The notes beneath the pieces were generated by a model, which was given only the letters and a program-made list of their open reading frames with translations, ran no database searches and was not told the origin of the DNA. Below are positions 33,323-43,769 of a DNA stretch of 64,000 nt, piece by piece. The stretch is from contig NZ_FYED01000003.1 of assembly GCF_900187565.1 (NCBI RefSeq), forward strand, positions 407,878 through 471,877. The letters are read 5' to 3'. Every line of letters begins with the position of its first letter. Within the stretch, counting starts at the first letter, position 1. This stretch comes from Pseudomonas sp. Irchel 3A7. GTDB lineage: Bacteria > Pseudomonadota > Gammaproteobacteria > Pseudomonadales > Pseudomonadaceae. A program made the position numbers and the translations under genes.

Positions 33323-33862
33323 TCAACCCACCAAATGCTTCGACGACTGAAACACCTGGGCAATCTTCCGCCACCAAGGCTTTTCAACGGGTGCGTGCCG
33401 CTGCGTCTGATCGTGCAGTAGATACGGCATATCCCGCAGCCGAATCCAGCCTTCATCCTGCCAATGCAGCAGGCTCAACGACATCTGCGGCCAATCCAAC
33501 AAACTCAGCATCGGTCGAGCCGAATTTTCCGGCTGTTCCGCATCACGCAGGGCCGGCACTACCTGATGGGTCAACCACTCACGCAACAATCGATTCCCAG
33601 GGATGTAGTGATAAACCAACAGCGCATACACACCCGACTCGCTGAGCAAGAGCTGTTTTTCTGGTTGTCGGAAATACTCAATCCACACAATGCGACGCTG
33701 ATCTTTATCCAGCATGCTGACCATACGATCACTCAGGTGGACACCCATCAAGCGACCAATATCGCGAGCGCAGAACCATGGCTCGTTTTCCAGAAGGAGG
33801 GCGTGAAGGGGGAGGTTATGGCGGGTGAAGATTGTCGGAATGAAAAAATCGGGCATATCCAT
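33323..33862 (-). CDS. BRO-N domain antirepressor-like protein
   Basis: A 179-residue protein with an N-terminal BRO-N domain (residues ~8-105): PLHALLLENEPWFCARDIGRLMGVHLSDRMVSMLD, LLSESGVYALLVYHYIPGNRLLREWLTHQVVPALRD. BRO-N proteins are typical of phages and are common in Pseudomonas genomes as chromosomal derivatives. The C-terminal part is duplicated in the truncated gene at 31607-31849. No phage structural gene is nearby, so it is a domesticated or remnant gene. Confidence 0.87.
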   Translation of the reverse strand: MDMPDFFIPTIFTRHNLPLHALLLENEPWFCARDIGRLMGVHLSDRMVSMLDKDQRRIVWIEYFRQPEKQLLLSESGVYALLVYHYIPGNRLLREWLTHQVVPALRDAEQPENSARPMLSLLDWPQMSLSLLHWQDEGWIRLRDMPYLLHDQTQRHAPVEKPWWRKIAQVFQSSKHLVG

Positions 33863-34138
33863 TACCTCTACGTTGGAAGATGGAGAAGGCCGGAGCCCGA
33901 CGTAGAGGATCTAAGAAATCCCAACAAGCCGATTCTTCCACACAGAGATCGCGCATTCATGGCTATTACCATTATGCGTTCCTATGTGAGGACGTTAGCT
34001 TTCTACGTTGGGTGTTTCTTAGGCACCTGCATTAGAGCTTAGAGATGCTCTGAAGCCTCATCAATGCAGACAACGCTGGAAATGCTGTAGGAGCTTTACC
34101 GAGTAAGTTTGAGATGAGTAGGAGTTTTCCTACCCAAT
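33863..34138. other. 276-base gap before the nrdB terminator
   Basis: No supported gene. It holds the BRO-N promoter region and a short AT-rich tract; no recognisable repeat. Confidence 0.4.
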
Positions 34139-34173
34139 AAAAAAGGCCCCGATCAGATCGGAGCCTTTTTGCA
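34139..34173 (-). terminator. Terminator after nrdB
   Basis: AAAAAGGCCCCGATC and GATCGGAGCCTTTTT form a stem with T-runs in both directions. Confidence 0.9.
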
Positions 34174-34219
34174 ATTCGATTTGTCGATTTACATCGTCAA
34201 ATCACGGCAAGCATAGGAA

Positions 34220-35467
34220 TCAATCCCAGCTCAACGCCCCACCCGTCTGATACTCAATAACCCGCGTCTCAAAGAAGTTCTTCTCTTTCTTCAAGTCCAT
34301 GATCTCGCTCATCCAAGGGAACGGGTTAGTCGTGCCTGGGTACTCTTCTTTCAAACCAATCTGCGACAGACGACGGTTAGCAATGAACTTGAGGTAGTCC
34401 TCCATCATCGCCGCGTTCATGCCCAGCACGCCGCGAGGCATGGTGTCGCGGGCGTATTCGATCTCCAGCTGAGTGCCCTGCAGAATCATCTGCGAGGCTT
34501 CTTCCTTCATTTCGGCATCCCACAGGTGTGGGTTTTCGATTTTGATCTGGTTGATCACGTCGATGCCGAAGTTCAGGTGCATGGATTCGTCGCGCAGGAT
34601 GTATTGGAACTGCTCGGCGACGCCGGTCATTTTGTTGCGGCGGCCCATGGAGAGGATTTGGGTGAAGCCGCAGTAGAAGAAGATGCCTTCCAGAACGCAG
34701 TAGTAGGCGATCAGGTTGCGCAGCAGTTCCTTGTCGGTTTCGACGGTGCCGGTTTCGAACTTCGGATCGGAGATCGAGCGGGTGTATTTCAGGCCCCAGG
34801 TGGCTTTTTTCGCGACCGATGGGATCTCGTGGTACATGTTGAAGATTTCGCCTTCATCCATGGCCAGCGATTCGATGCAGTACTGGTAGGCGTGGGTGTG
34901 GATCGCTTCTTCGAACGCCTGGCGCAGGATGTACTGGCGGCATTCCGGGTTGGTGATCAGGCGGTACACGGCCAGGACCAGGTTGTTGGCAACCAGGGAG
35001 TCGGCGGTGGAGAAGAAGCCGAGGTTGCGCATCACGATGCGGCGCTCGTCGTCGGTCAGGCCTTCCGGGTTTTTCCAGAGGGCGATGTCGGCGGTCATGT
35101 TGACTTCTTGCGGCATCCAGTGGTTTGCGCAGCCGTCCAGGTATTTCTGCCAGGCCCAGTCGTACTTGAAGGGCACGAGTTGGTTGAGGTCGGCGCGGCA
35201 GTTGATCATGCGTTTTTCGTCAACGGCGACACGGGCGGAGGCGCCTTCGAGTTCGGCGAGGCCTTCGGCGACGTCGAGAGAGTCCAGGGCGGCTTTGGCG
35301 CGGGCCACGGCGGCGGAGTCAGCGGCGGTCACGGCGCGGGCTTCCAGGGCGGCGGCACCACCGGCGCTGTCGAGACGGTCCATATTGGCTTCAGTGGCGT
35401 GGCCGGCGTTGGCGCTCTTGGCCGCTACTTCCGTGTCTTCTTTGTCGAATTCGTCCCAGCTCAGCAT
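34220..35467 (-). CDS. nrdB: Ribonucleotide reductase class Ia beta subunit
   Basis: A 415-residue R2 protein. The di-iron ligand segments are visible: [34 protein letters not shown] and [16 protein letters not shown]. The core starts near residue 88 ([24 protein letters not shown]). The first ~85 residues are an Ala/Asp/Glu-rich extension, and the C-terminal tail, which binds NrdA in other species, reads GGALSWD. The protein makes deoxyribonucleotides with NrdA, but nrdA is not in the window. A NrdR-type box lies upstream. Confidence 0.95.
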   Translation of the reverse strand: MLSWDEFDKEDTEVAAKSANAGHATEANMDRLDSAGGAAALEARAVTAADSAAVARAKAALDSLDVAEGLAELEGASARVAVDEKRMINCRADLNQLVPFKYDWAWQKYLDGCANHWMPQEVNMTADIALWKNPEGLTDDERRIVMRNLGFFSTADSLVANNLVLAVYRLITNPECRQYILRQAFEEAIHTHAYQYCIESLAMDEGEIFNMYHEIPSVAKKATWGLKYTRSISDPKFETGTVETDKELLRNLIAYYCVLEGIFFYCGFTQILSMGRRNKMTGVAEQFQYILRDESMHLNFGIDVINQIKIENPHLWDAEMKEEASQMILQGTQLEIEYARDTMPRGVLGMNAAMMEDYLKFIANRRLSQIGLKEEYPGTTNPFPWMSEIMDLKKEKNFFETRVIEYQTGGALSWD

Positions 35468-36007
35468 GACGTGTCGTCTCCTGCGTGAGGGCCAGTGTGC
35501 CCGTGTGAAAATGGATGGTCTGGTTTTTCACACGGCCGTACTGGCCGCGTTGATAGCGTTTTTTGCAGCGGTACACGCAGGCAAATAAACATAATTTTGT
35601 ACGGGTACTGAGAGCCTCTGACGGGCGCAAAAGTCGGTGAGGACTTCGGCGTGGGCTTCAGACTGGCTGTCATCCCTGTAAGGGAATATTGCAGGCCCGT
35701 TTAAGGCGGCATTATAAGGAAATTTTTACGGCCGTGGTGGGGCGAATCCGCGCATGGAGCGGTCGATGAGCAGGGTTTTTCGGTCGGAGCTAGGGATTAT
35801 AGGGCTTTGCCGGGTGCAGATTTTTTTTCAGAAAAAAAGCTTGATATCGGATTTGCTCAAGAAGTGATCAAAAAAGGCCTTTTTTCACTACATCTTGTGT
35901 TTCGAAACGCTTTTCGATGACTCCAGACACAACTGAGCCCGACCGAAGCCGGGCTGAAATCGACCCTCGGCGTTGCGCTGAAAAGGGTGCGATCCGGTGC
36001 AGTCTGA
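35468..36007. other. 540-base upstream region of nrdB
   Basis: Holds the nrdB promoter. A perfect palindrome AAAAAAGGCCTTTTTT lies at 35870-35885 beside the candidate NrdR box. No gene is visible. Confidence 0.5.
35886..35901. promoter_or_regulatory. Candidate NrdR box
   Basis: TCACTACATCTTGTGT resembles the NrdR consensus ACACWATATNTWGTGT. NrdR represses ribonucleotide reductase genes when deoxynucleotide or ATP levels are high. A second box at the usual spacing was not found. Confidence 0.5.
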
Positions 36008-36271
36008 TCAGCCGCTGGAGCAGCCATTGCCCATGACGCTGTAGCGCAGAATATGGCGTTGGCCTTTGGAGTCGTCGTATTCCATTTTCATCGGGACAAC
36101 TTCACAGACATTGGGCACTTCGCTCATGGAAATAACGTTGGCGATGTCCAGGTGCATTGAGTAGGTGTAATCCTCAATAGGCGGTTGTTGCTGTGCGACA
36201 TCAGTCTGGACCTCGTCTGCCATGGCGGTTAAGCACAGACTGCCGAGAGCCAGTACCCATAAAGCTTTCAT
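36008..36271 (-). CDS. Exported DUF2790 protein
   Basis: An 87-residue secreted protein. The signal peptide covers residues 1-18 (ALGSLCLTAMA). The mature part, YTYSMHLDIANVISMSEVPNVCEVVPMKMEYDDSKGQRHILRYSVMGNGCSSG, is the DUF2790 pattern with two conserved Cys that likely form a disulfide. Pseudomonas strains have many paralogues, often copper-related; function unknown. It lies upstream of nrdB on the same strand but 540 bases away. Confidence 0.9.
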   Translation of the reverse strand: MKALWVLALGSLCLTAMADEVQTDVAQQQPPIEDYTYSMHLDIANVISMSEVPNVCEVVPMKMEYDDSKGQRHILRYSVMGNGCSSG

Positions 36272-36492
36272 CTGATTTTTACCTTTTTAAGGTCGAATGG
36301 GGTCACGCAACCTTTTTGGGGTTGCGTGTGGAACTGCGCTACTTGGTTTGGGTTAACGGCCTTCGTGGGGGCTGTAACTGGGTTAACTCAGGTTGCCGGG
36401 TTGGCGAGGCGAATTTTAGGCGCGGGGGATACGTTCATATAGACGTGGTTCTGATAAACACTTTTGACAGATCCTGTAACAATCCCGCTTTC
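36272..36492. other. Gap before the acsA promoter region
   Basis: About 220 bases with the DUF2790 promoter; no gene recognised. Confidence 0.4.
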
Positions 36493-36580
36493 TGGGGAAG
36501 CGAGCCTACTCGCGATGGCGCGCCAGGTTAGAAATGGGTGTGTTTGATTGCCTCTTCGCGAGCAGGCTCGCTCCCACAGG
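36493..36580. repeat. REPIN with one degenerate arm
   Basis: The left arm (GGGAAGCGAGCCTACTCGCG) deviates from the main class and the right arm is canonical. It lies upstream of the acetyl-CoA synthetase gene. Confidence 0.85.
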
Positions 36581-36710
36581 AACTGCGGCGATACGGCTAT
36601 CCACGACATTTTGTAGGGCCTTGTTACTACCATCGTCGAATGGTTCTATGGCGCCGGCCCGGCTAAAACGGGGGCCATACAAAAACAACTATTCCACCGA
36701 GGTAAGAAAG

Positions 36711-38666
<1,956 letters not shown>

Positions 38667-38686
38667 GTAGCGTTCGGCGTTATCGA

Positions 38687-38724
38687 AGCCCTGTCAGGTG
38701 TTGCACCTGATGGGGCTTTTTATT
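38687..38724 (+). terminator. Terminator after acsA
   Basis: AGCCCTGTCAGGTG and CACCTGATGGGGCT pair around TTG, followed by TTTTTATT. Confidence 0.9.
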
Positions 38725-38754
38725 GCCTGGGGTTTTGTGTTGTCTGGGCTGGCC

Positions 38755-38851
38755 TCTTCGCGAGCAGGCTCGCTCCCACATGGGTCGAGTTGAAGCACAA
38801 ATCTTTCATACCCCACAAATCCCCTGTGGGAGCGAGCCTGCTCGCGAAGGC
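38755..38851. repeat. REPIN in reverse order (REP arms pointing inward)
   Basis: Left arm CGCGAGCAGGCTCGCTCCCA, right arm GTGGGAGCGAGCCTGCTCGC, so the two cores face each other differently from most copies. Confidence 0.88.
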
Positions 38852-39179
38852 AGTCGATCAGACACCACATAAACATCAGCCAATAATTATCGGTTTCCCC
38901 CGTAGGCCCTTTCCCACTGTTACCTGTCAGTTCTCAAGTAACTCAATGTGTAACCGCTCTTGCCGATACGGGGCATTGGGAAACGCGAAAACCTGTGTGC
39001 GGACTGAAAAAACCCTCGAGAAAAATAACACCCCACGCCAAGCTTGCCGGATTAGAAGGGTTTGCCAATAATAGGCCCGCAATTTGCAACATAGATCGGT
39101 TTACTGTCTTTTGCTCTTGCATGAATTTGCAAGGCTGTCAACGTGCCCAAACGGCTTTCTCGGTGCTTCTGTAACTAGT
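38852..39179. other. Upstream region of the aot operon
   Basis: About 330 bases. The right part contains AT-rich promoter sequence; no gene is visible. The candidate ArgR site follows at 39180. Confidence 0.45.
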
Positions 39180-39195
39180 TGTCGCATTGAAGAAA
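39180..39195. promoter_or_regulatory. Candidate ArgR binding half-site before aotJ
   Basis: TGTCGC-N8-AA as in the P. aeruginosa ArgR consensus. A partial TGTCGT copy lies ~31 bases downstream. Arginine-dependent induction through ArgR is the expected effect. Confidence 0.72.
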
Positions 39196-39364
39196 TATCG
39201 GCTTCGGGCCTGTCGTTAGAATGCCGATCATTCGCTCGTCGTTGCCTGTGTTGAAATTTCGCACACGCAATGTAGGACGCAGCAACGCTTTCCGGTTCCA
39301 CTCATTCGCATATTGGGCTGTCGCTCACTCTGCCGTTTTAGCCCTTTTCCGATGGAGTCCCAAG

Positions 39365-40141
39365 ATGAAGAAACTCGTGCTGCTTGGCGCCCTGGCACTG
39401 TCTTCCGTGCTGTCCCTGCCAACCTTCGCCGACGAAAAACCTCTGAAAATCGGCATTGAAGCGGCCTACCCTCCGTTCGCCTCCAAAGCACCGGACGGCA
39501 GCATCGTTGGTTTTGACTACGACATCGGCAACGCACTGTGCGAAGAGATGAAGGTCAAGTGCGTGTGGGTCGAGCAAGAGTTCGACGGTCTGATCCCGGC
39601 ACTCAAAGTGCGCAAGATCGACGCGATCCTGTCGTCCATGTCGATCACTGAAGACCGCAAGAAGTCCGTGGACTTCACCAACAAGTACTACAACACCCCG
39701 GCGCGCCTGGTCATGAAGGCCGGCACTCAGGTCAGCGACAACCTGGCCGAGCTCAAAGGCAAGAACATCGGCGTGCAACGTGGTTCGATCCACGAGCGCT
39801 TCGCCCGCGAAGTCCTGGCTCCGCTGGGTGCCGAGATCAAGCCATACGGTTCGCAGAACGAAATTTATCTGGACGTGGCCGCCGGCCGCCTCGACGGCAC
39901 CGTGGCAGACGCTACGCTGCTGGATGACGGTTTCCTGAAAACCGACGCTGGCAAAGGCTTCGCGTTCGTAGGCCCGGCCTTCACCGACGTCAAATACTTC
40001 GGCGACGGCGTGGGTATCGCGGTGCGCAAGGGTGACGCGTTGAAAGACAAGATCAACACCGCGATCGCTGCCATCCGCGAGAACGGCAAGTACAAGCAAA
40101 TCCAGGACAAATACTTCGCCTTCGATATCTACGGCAAGTAA
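39365..40141 (+). CDS. aotJ: Arginine/ornithine ABC transporter, periplasmic binding protein
   Basis: A 258-residue secreted binding protein; signal peptide 1-23 ([12 protein letters not shown]). The mature part is a typical family 3 amino-acid binder: [40 protein letters not shown], then [25 protein letters not shown] and [16 protein letters not shown]. It captures L-arginine and ornithine for AotQMP. First gene of aotJQMOP-argR, ahead of a terminator-like hairpin that separates it from the permease genes. The start at 39365 is preferred to a longer start at 39221, because the signal peptide begins there. Confidence 0.95.
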   Translation: MKKLVLLGALALSSVLSLPTFADEKPLKIGIEAAYPPFASKAPDGSIVGFDYDIGNALCEEMKVKCVWVEQEFDGLIPALKVRKIDAILSSMSITEDRKKSVDFTNKYYNTPARLVMKAGTQVSDNLAELKGKNIGVQRGSIHERFAREVLAPLGAEIKPYGSQNEIYLDVAAGRLDGTVADATLLDDGFLKTDAGKGFAFVGPAFTDVKYFGDGVGIAVRKGDALKDKINTAIAAIRENGKYKQIQDKYFAFDIYGK

Positions 40142-40161
40142 CACGTCCGGCGACAAGTCCG

Positions 40162-40206
40162 AAATGGCGCAAGCAACAGGGTCTCTGCGGTTTGCGCCAT
40201 TTTTTC
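40162..40206 (+). terminator. Partial terminator/attenuator between aotJ and aotQ
   Basis: AAATGGCGCAA and TTTGCGCCATTTTTT form a stem followed by a T-run. Such hairpins let most transcripts end after the binding-protein gene, giving more AotJ than permease. Confidence 0.83.
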
Positions 40207-40231
40207 ATCCCAACTCTCGAGGACCTGAATC

Positions 40232-40921
40232 ATGTTGAAAGGCTACGGGGCTGTCATCCTCGATGGCGTTTGGCTGACGCTTCAGCTCGCCTTGTCGTCC
40301 ATGGCCCTGGCCATTGTTCTGGGTCTGATCGGCGTGGCACTGCGTCTGTCGCCGGTGCGCTGGCTGGCCTGGCTGGGCGATCTGTACTCCACGGTGATCC
40401 GCGGCATTCCCGATCTGGTGCTGATCCTGCTGATTTTCTATGGCGGCCAGGACCTGCTCAACCGCGTCGCGCCGATGCTGGGCTACGACGAATACATCGA
40501 CCTGAACCCGTTGGCCGCCGGTATCGGCACCCTGGGCTTCATCTTCGGTGCGTACCTGTCGGAAACCTTCCGTGGCGCGTTCATGGCGATTCCCAAAGGT
40601 CAGGCCGAAGCCGGCATGGCTTACGGCATGAGTAGTTTTCAGGTGTTCTTCCGGGTGCTGGTGCCGCAGATGATTCGCCTGGCGATTCCGGGTTTCACCA
40701 ACAACTGGCTGGTACTGACCAAGGCTACCGCGCTGATTTCGGTGGTGGGTCTGCAAGACATGATGTTCAAGGCCAAGCAGGCGGCCGATGCCACCCGTGA
40801 GCCTTTCACCTTCTTCCTCGCAGTGGCGGCTTTGTACCTGGTGATCACCAGTGTCTCGTTGCTGGCATTGCGTCACCTTGAGAAGCGCTACTCGGTAGGC
40901 GTAAGGGCGGCTGATCTATGA
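40232..40921 (+). CDS. aotQ: Arginine/ornithine ABC transporter permease 1
   Basis: A 229-residue His/Glu/Arg-type permease with five membrane helices. It has the conserved EAA loop at GAFMAIPKGQAEAGMAYGMSSFQVFFRVLVPQM. The RBS GAGG lies nine bases before the ATG. The stop overlaps the next permease start by four bases (ATGA), so the two are translationally coupled. It works with AotM in the inner membrane. Confidence 0.93.
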   Translation: MLKGYGAVILDGVWLTLQLALSSMALAIVLGLIGVALRLSPVRWLAWLGDLYSTVIRGIPDLVLILLIFYGGQDLLNRVAPMLGYDEYIDLNPLAAGIGTLGFIFGAYLSETFRGAFMAIPKGQAEAGMAYGMSSFQVFFRVLVPQMIRLAIPGFTNNWLVLTKATALISVVGLQDMMFKAKQAADATREPFTFFLAVAALYLVITSVSLLALRHLEKRYSVGVRAADL

Positions 40922-41616
40922 TCTTCGACTACAACGTCATTTGGGAGTCCTTGCCGCTGTACTTCGGCGGCCTGGTGACCACCCTCAAACTGCTCGCGCT
41001 GTCGCTGTTCTTCGGCCTGCTGTGCGCGCTGCCGCTGGGCTTGATGCGGGTCTCGAAAAACGCCGTGGTCAACATGACCGCGTGGCTCTACACCTACGTG
41101 ATCCGCGGCACGCCGATGCTGGTGCAGCTGTTCTTGATCTACTACGGTCTGGCGCAATTCCAGGCCGTGCGCGAGAGCTTCCTCTGGCCGTGGCTGTCCA
41201 GTGCAACCTTCTGTGCGTGCCTGGCGTTCGCCATCAACACCAGCGCCTACACCGCCGAAATCATCGCCGGCAGCCTGCGTGCCACGCCGAACGGCGAGAT
41301 CGAAGCGGCCAAGGCCATGGGCATGTCGCGGGTCAAGATGTACAAGCGCATCCTGCTGCCGTCGGCCCTGCGTCGCGCGCTGCCGCAGTACAGCAACGAA
41401 GTGATCATGATGCTGCAGACCACCAGTCTGGCGTCCATCGTGACCCTGATCGACATCACCGGTGCCGCGCGTACGGTCAACGCCCAGTTCTACCTGCCGT
41501 TCGAGGCGTACATCACCGCCGGCGTGTTCTACCTGTGCCTGACCTTCATTCTGGTGAAGCTGTTCAAGCTGGCCGAGCGCCGCTGGCTGGGCTACCTGGC
41601 TCCGCGGAAGCACTGA
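40918..41616 (+). CDS. aotM: Arginine/ornithine ABC transporter permease 2
   Basis: A 232-residue permease paralogous to AotQ. The EAA loop is ATPNGEIEAAKAMGMSRVKMYKRILLPSALRRALPQYSNEVIMML. Five helices; N-terminus in the cytosol. It is followed by one base and then the aotO start. It pairs with AotQ to form the membrane channel. Confidence 0.94.
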   Translation: MIFDYNVIWESLPLYFGGLVTTLKLLALSLFFGLLCALPLGLMRVSKNAVVNMTAWLYTYVIRGTPMLVQLFLIYYGLAQFQAVRESFLWPWLSSATFCACLAFAINTSAYTAEIIAGSLRATPNGEIEAAKAMGMSRVKMYKRILLPSALRRALPQYSNEVIMMLQTTSLASIVTLIDITGAARTVNAQFYLPFEAYITAGVFYLCLTFILVKLFKLAERRWLGYLAPRKH

Positions 41617-41617
41617 T

Positions 41618-42730
41618 ATGGAACGCATCGATCATGCATTGCCGTGGAGCCATCTGGGCAGCGAGCGCCAGATCTCGGTCTTCCGCTTCGGCAGTGGCGA
41701 GCGCAAGGCCTACATCCAGGCCAGCCTCCACGCCGATGAACTGCCAGGCATGCGCACGGCCTGGGCGCTGAAAAAGCGCCTGGCCGAACTCGAAGCCCAG
41801 GGCTTGCTCAACGGTGTGATCGAGCTGGTGCCGGTGGCCAACCCGCTGGGCCTTGGTCAGTTGCTGCAGGGCAATCATCAAGGGCGTTTCGAGGCGGGCA
41901 GCGGCAAGAATTTCAACCGCGATTTCGTTGAACTCAGTGCGCCAGTGGCCGCCGAGCTCGATGGGCATCTGGGCGATGATCCGCACGCCAACATCCGTTT
42001 GATCCGCCAGACCATGAGCGATGTGCTGGCCGCGTTGCCACCGGCCAGCAGCCAATTACAGGGCATGCAGCGTGTCTTGCTCAGCCATGCCTGCACCGCC
42101 GATGTGGTGCTGGATTTGCACTGCGATTGCGAAGCGGCGCTGCACATGTACGCCTTGCCGCAGCACTGGCCGCAGTGGCGTTCGCTGGCCGCGCACCTGA
42201 ATGTGCGGGTCGGCCTGCTGGCGGAAGATTCCGGCGGCAGCTCCTTCGACGAAGCCTGTTCGCTGCCGTGGTTGCGGTTGTCGCGTCTGTTCCCGGACGC
42301 GCAGATTCCGCTGGCGTGCCTGGCGACTACCATTGAGCTGGGTGGTCAGGCCGACACCGGTCGCGCTGAGACCGAGGCGCACGCCGAAGGCATTCTGGCG
42401 TTCCTCGCCGAGCAAGGCCTGATCAGCGGCGACTGGCCGAATGCAGCGTATGAGCCTTGCGAGGGCATGCCGTTCGAAGGCACTGAGTTGCTGTTCGCGC
42501 CGCATCCTGGCGTGGTGAGTTTTCTGCGTAGCCCTGGCGAGTGGATCGAAGCCGGTGATGAGATTTTTGAAGTGATCGATCCGCTGGCGGATCGGGTCAG
42601 CACGGTGTGTGCTGGTACGTCCGGGGTGCTGTTTGCCATTGAACGGCTGCGTTATGCCCAACCCGGTTTCTGGCTGGCCAAGGTGGCGGGGCGCGAAGCG
42701 CTGCGTCACGGGCGCTTGCTCAACGACTGA
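41618..42730 (+). CDS. aotO: AotO, AstE/AspA-family protein of the arginine uptake operon
   Basis: A 370-residue member of the succinylglutamate desuccinylase/aspartoacylase family. The zinc and substrate motifs are partly visible: ASLHADELPGMRTAW (usual HGNE changed to HADE), HACTADVVLDLHCDC and TTIELGGQAD. In P. aeruginosa aotO lies in the same place and is not needed for arginine uptake, and its substrate is not established. It is likely a cytosolic metal hydrolase. The operon position between AotM and AotP is the strongest identification. Confidence 0.88.
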   Translation: MERIDHALPWSHLGSERQISVFRFGSGERKAYIQASLHADELPGMRTAWALKKRLAELEAQGLLNGVIELVPVANPLGLGQLLQGNHQGRFEAGSGKNFNRDFVELSAPVAAELDGHLGDDPHANIRLIRQTMSDVLAALPPASSQLQGMQRVLLSHACTADVVLDLHCDCEAALHMYALPQHWPQWRSLAAHLNVRVGLLAEDSGGSSFDEACSLPWLRLSRLFPDAQIPLACLATTIELGGQADTGRAETEAHAEGILAFLAEQGLISGDWPNAAYEPCEGMPFEGTELLFAPHPGVVSFLRSPGEWIEAGDEIFEVIDPLADRVSTVCAGTSGVLFAIERLRYAQPGFWLAKVAGREALRHGRLLND

Positions 42731-42758
42731 CTGACTGCTTTTTGTGAGAACCGACCGC

Positions 42759-43523
42759 ATGTACAAACTTGAAGTCCAAGACCTGCATAAACGCTATGGC
42801 AGTCACGAAGTGCTCAAGGGCGTGTCCCTGAAAGCGGCGGCTGGCGATGTGATCAGCATCATCGGCTCCAGTGGCTCCGGCAAAAGTACCTTCCTGCGCT
42901 GCATCAACCTGCTGGAGCAGCCGCACGCGGGCAAGATCCTGCTCAACAACGAAGAGCTAAAGCTGGTGGCGAACAAGGACGGCGCGCTGAAGGCCGCCGA
43001 CCCGAAACAGCTGCAACGCATGCGTTCGCGTCTGTCGATGGTGTTCCAGCACTTCAACCTGTGGTCGCACATGACCGCGCTGGAAAACATCATGGAAGCG
43101 CCGGTGCACGTACTCGGTGTATCCAAGGCAGAAGCCCGCGAGAAAGCCGAGCACTACCTGAACAAGGTGGGCGTGGCACATCGCAAGGACGCTTACCCGG
43201 GCCACATGTCCGGTGGTGAACAACAGCGCGTGGCAATTGCCCGTGCGCTGGCGATGGAGCCCGAGGTGATGCTGTTCGACGAGCCGACCTCGGCGCTGGA
43301 CCCGGAACTGGTCGGCGACGTGCTGAAAGTCATGCAGGCCCTGGCCCAGGAAGGCCGGACCATGGTGGTGGTGACCCACGAAATGGGCTTCGCCCGTGAA
43401 GTGTCGAACCAGTTGGTGTTCCTGCACAAAGGTGTCGTCGAAGAAAGCGGCAACCCGCGTGAAGTGCTGGTGAACCCGCAATCCGAGCGCTTGCAGCAAT
43501 TCCTCTCGGGCAGCCTCAAGTAA
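42759..43523 (+). CDS. aotP: Arginine/ornithine ABC transporter ATP-binding protein
   Basis: A 254-residue ABC ATPase. Walker A is GSSGSGKS near residue 40, the signature is MSGGEQQRVAIARALAMEP, Walker B is VMLFDEPTSALDPE and the H-loop is VVVTHEMGFAREV. The sequence KLEVQDLHKRYGSHEVLKGVSLKAAAGDV is typical of amino-acid uptake ATPases. The ATG at 42759 is chosen over a GTG at 42744. Confidence 0.96.
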   Translation: MYKLEVQDLHKRYGSHEVLKGVSLKAAAGDVISIIGSSGSGKSTFLRCINLLEQPHAGKILLNNEELKLVANKDGALKAADPKQLQRMRSRLSMVFQHFNLWSHMTALENIMEAPVHVLGVSKAEAREKAEHYLNKVGVAHRKDAYPGHMSGGEQQRVAIARALAMEPEVMLFDEPTSALDPELVGDVLKVMQALAQEGRTMVVVTHEMGFAREVSNQLVFLHKGVVEESGNPREVLVNPQSERLQQFLSGSLK

Positions 43524-43586
43524 TCAAGACTGCCGTTGTGCACCGCGATAGTGCATGCTTCGCAATCCAAGGCCGGCCCCCGATCC

Positions 43587-43680
43587 CTGTGGGAGCTGGC
43601 TTGCCAGCGATAGCGGTGGTTCAGTTTGCATCTCTGGCACAGACAGACCGCCATCGCTGGCAAGCCAGCTCCCACAAGGG
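43587..43680. repeat. REPIN of a third class inside the aot-argR operon
   Basis: GTGGGAGCTGGCTTGCCAGCGA and its complement, a different core from the GAGCC and GAGGG classes. It lies between aotP and argR, where it may act as an mRNA processing or stability point. Confidence 0.9.
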
Positions 43681-43769
43681 ATCGCTGTTGGTTTTGAGAT
43701 TTGTGTTCATTTACGGGCTAGCATTGGCCCATGCCTTCATCACTGTTCTTCGTTTCGGATTGCCCACCC

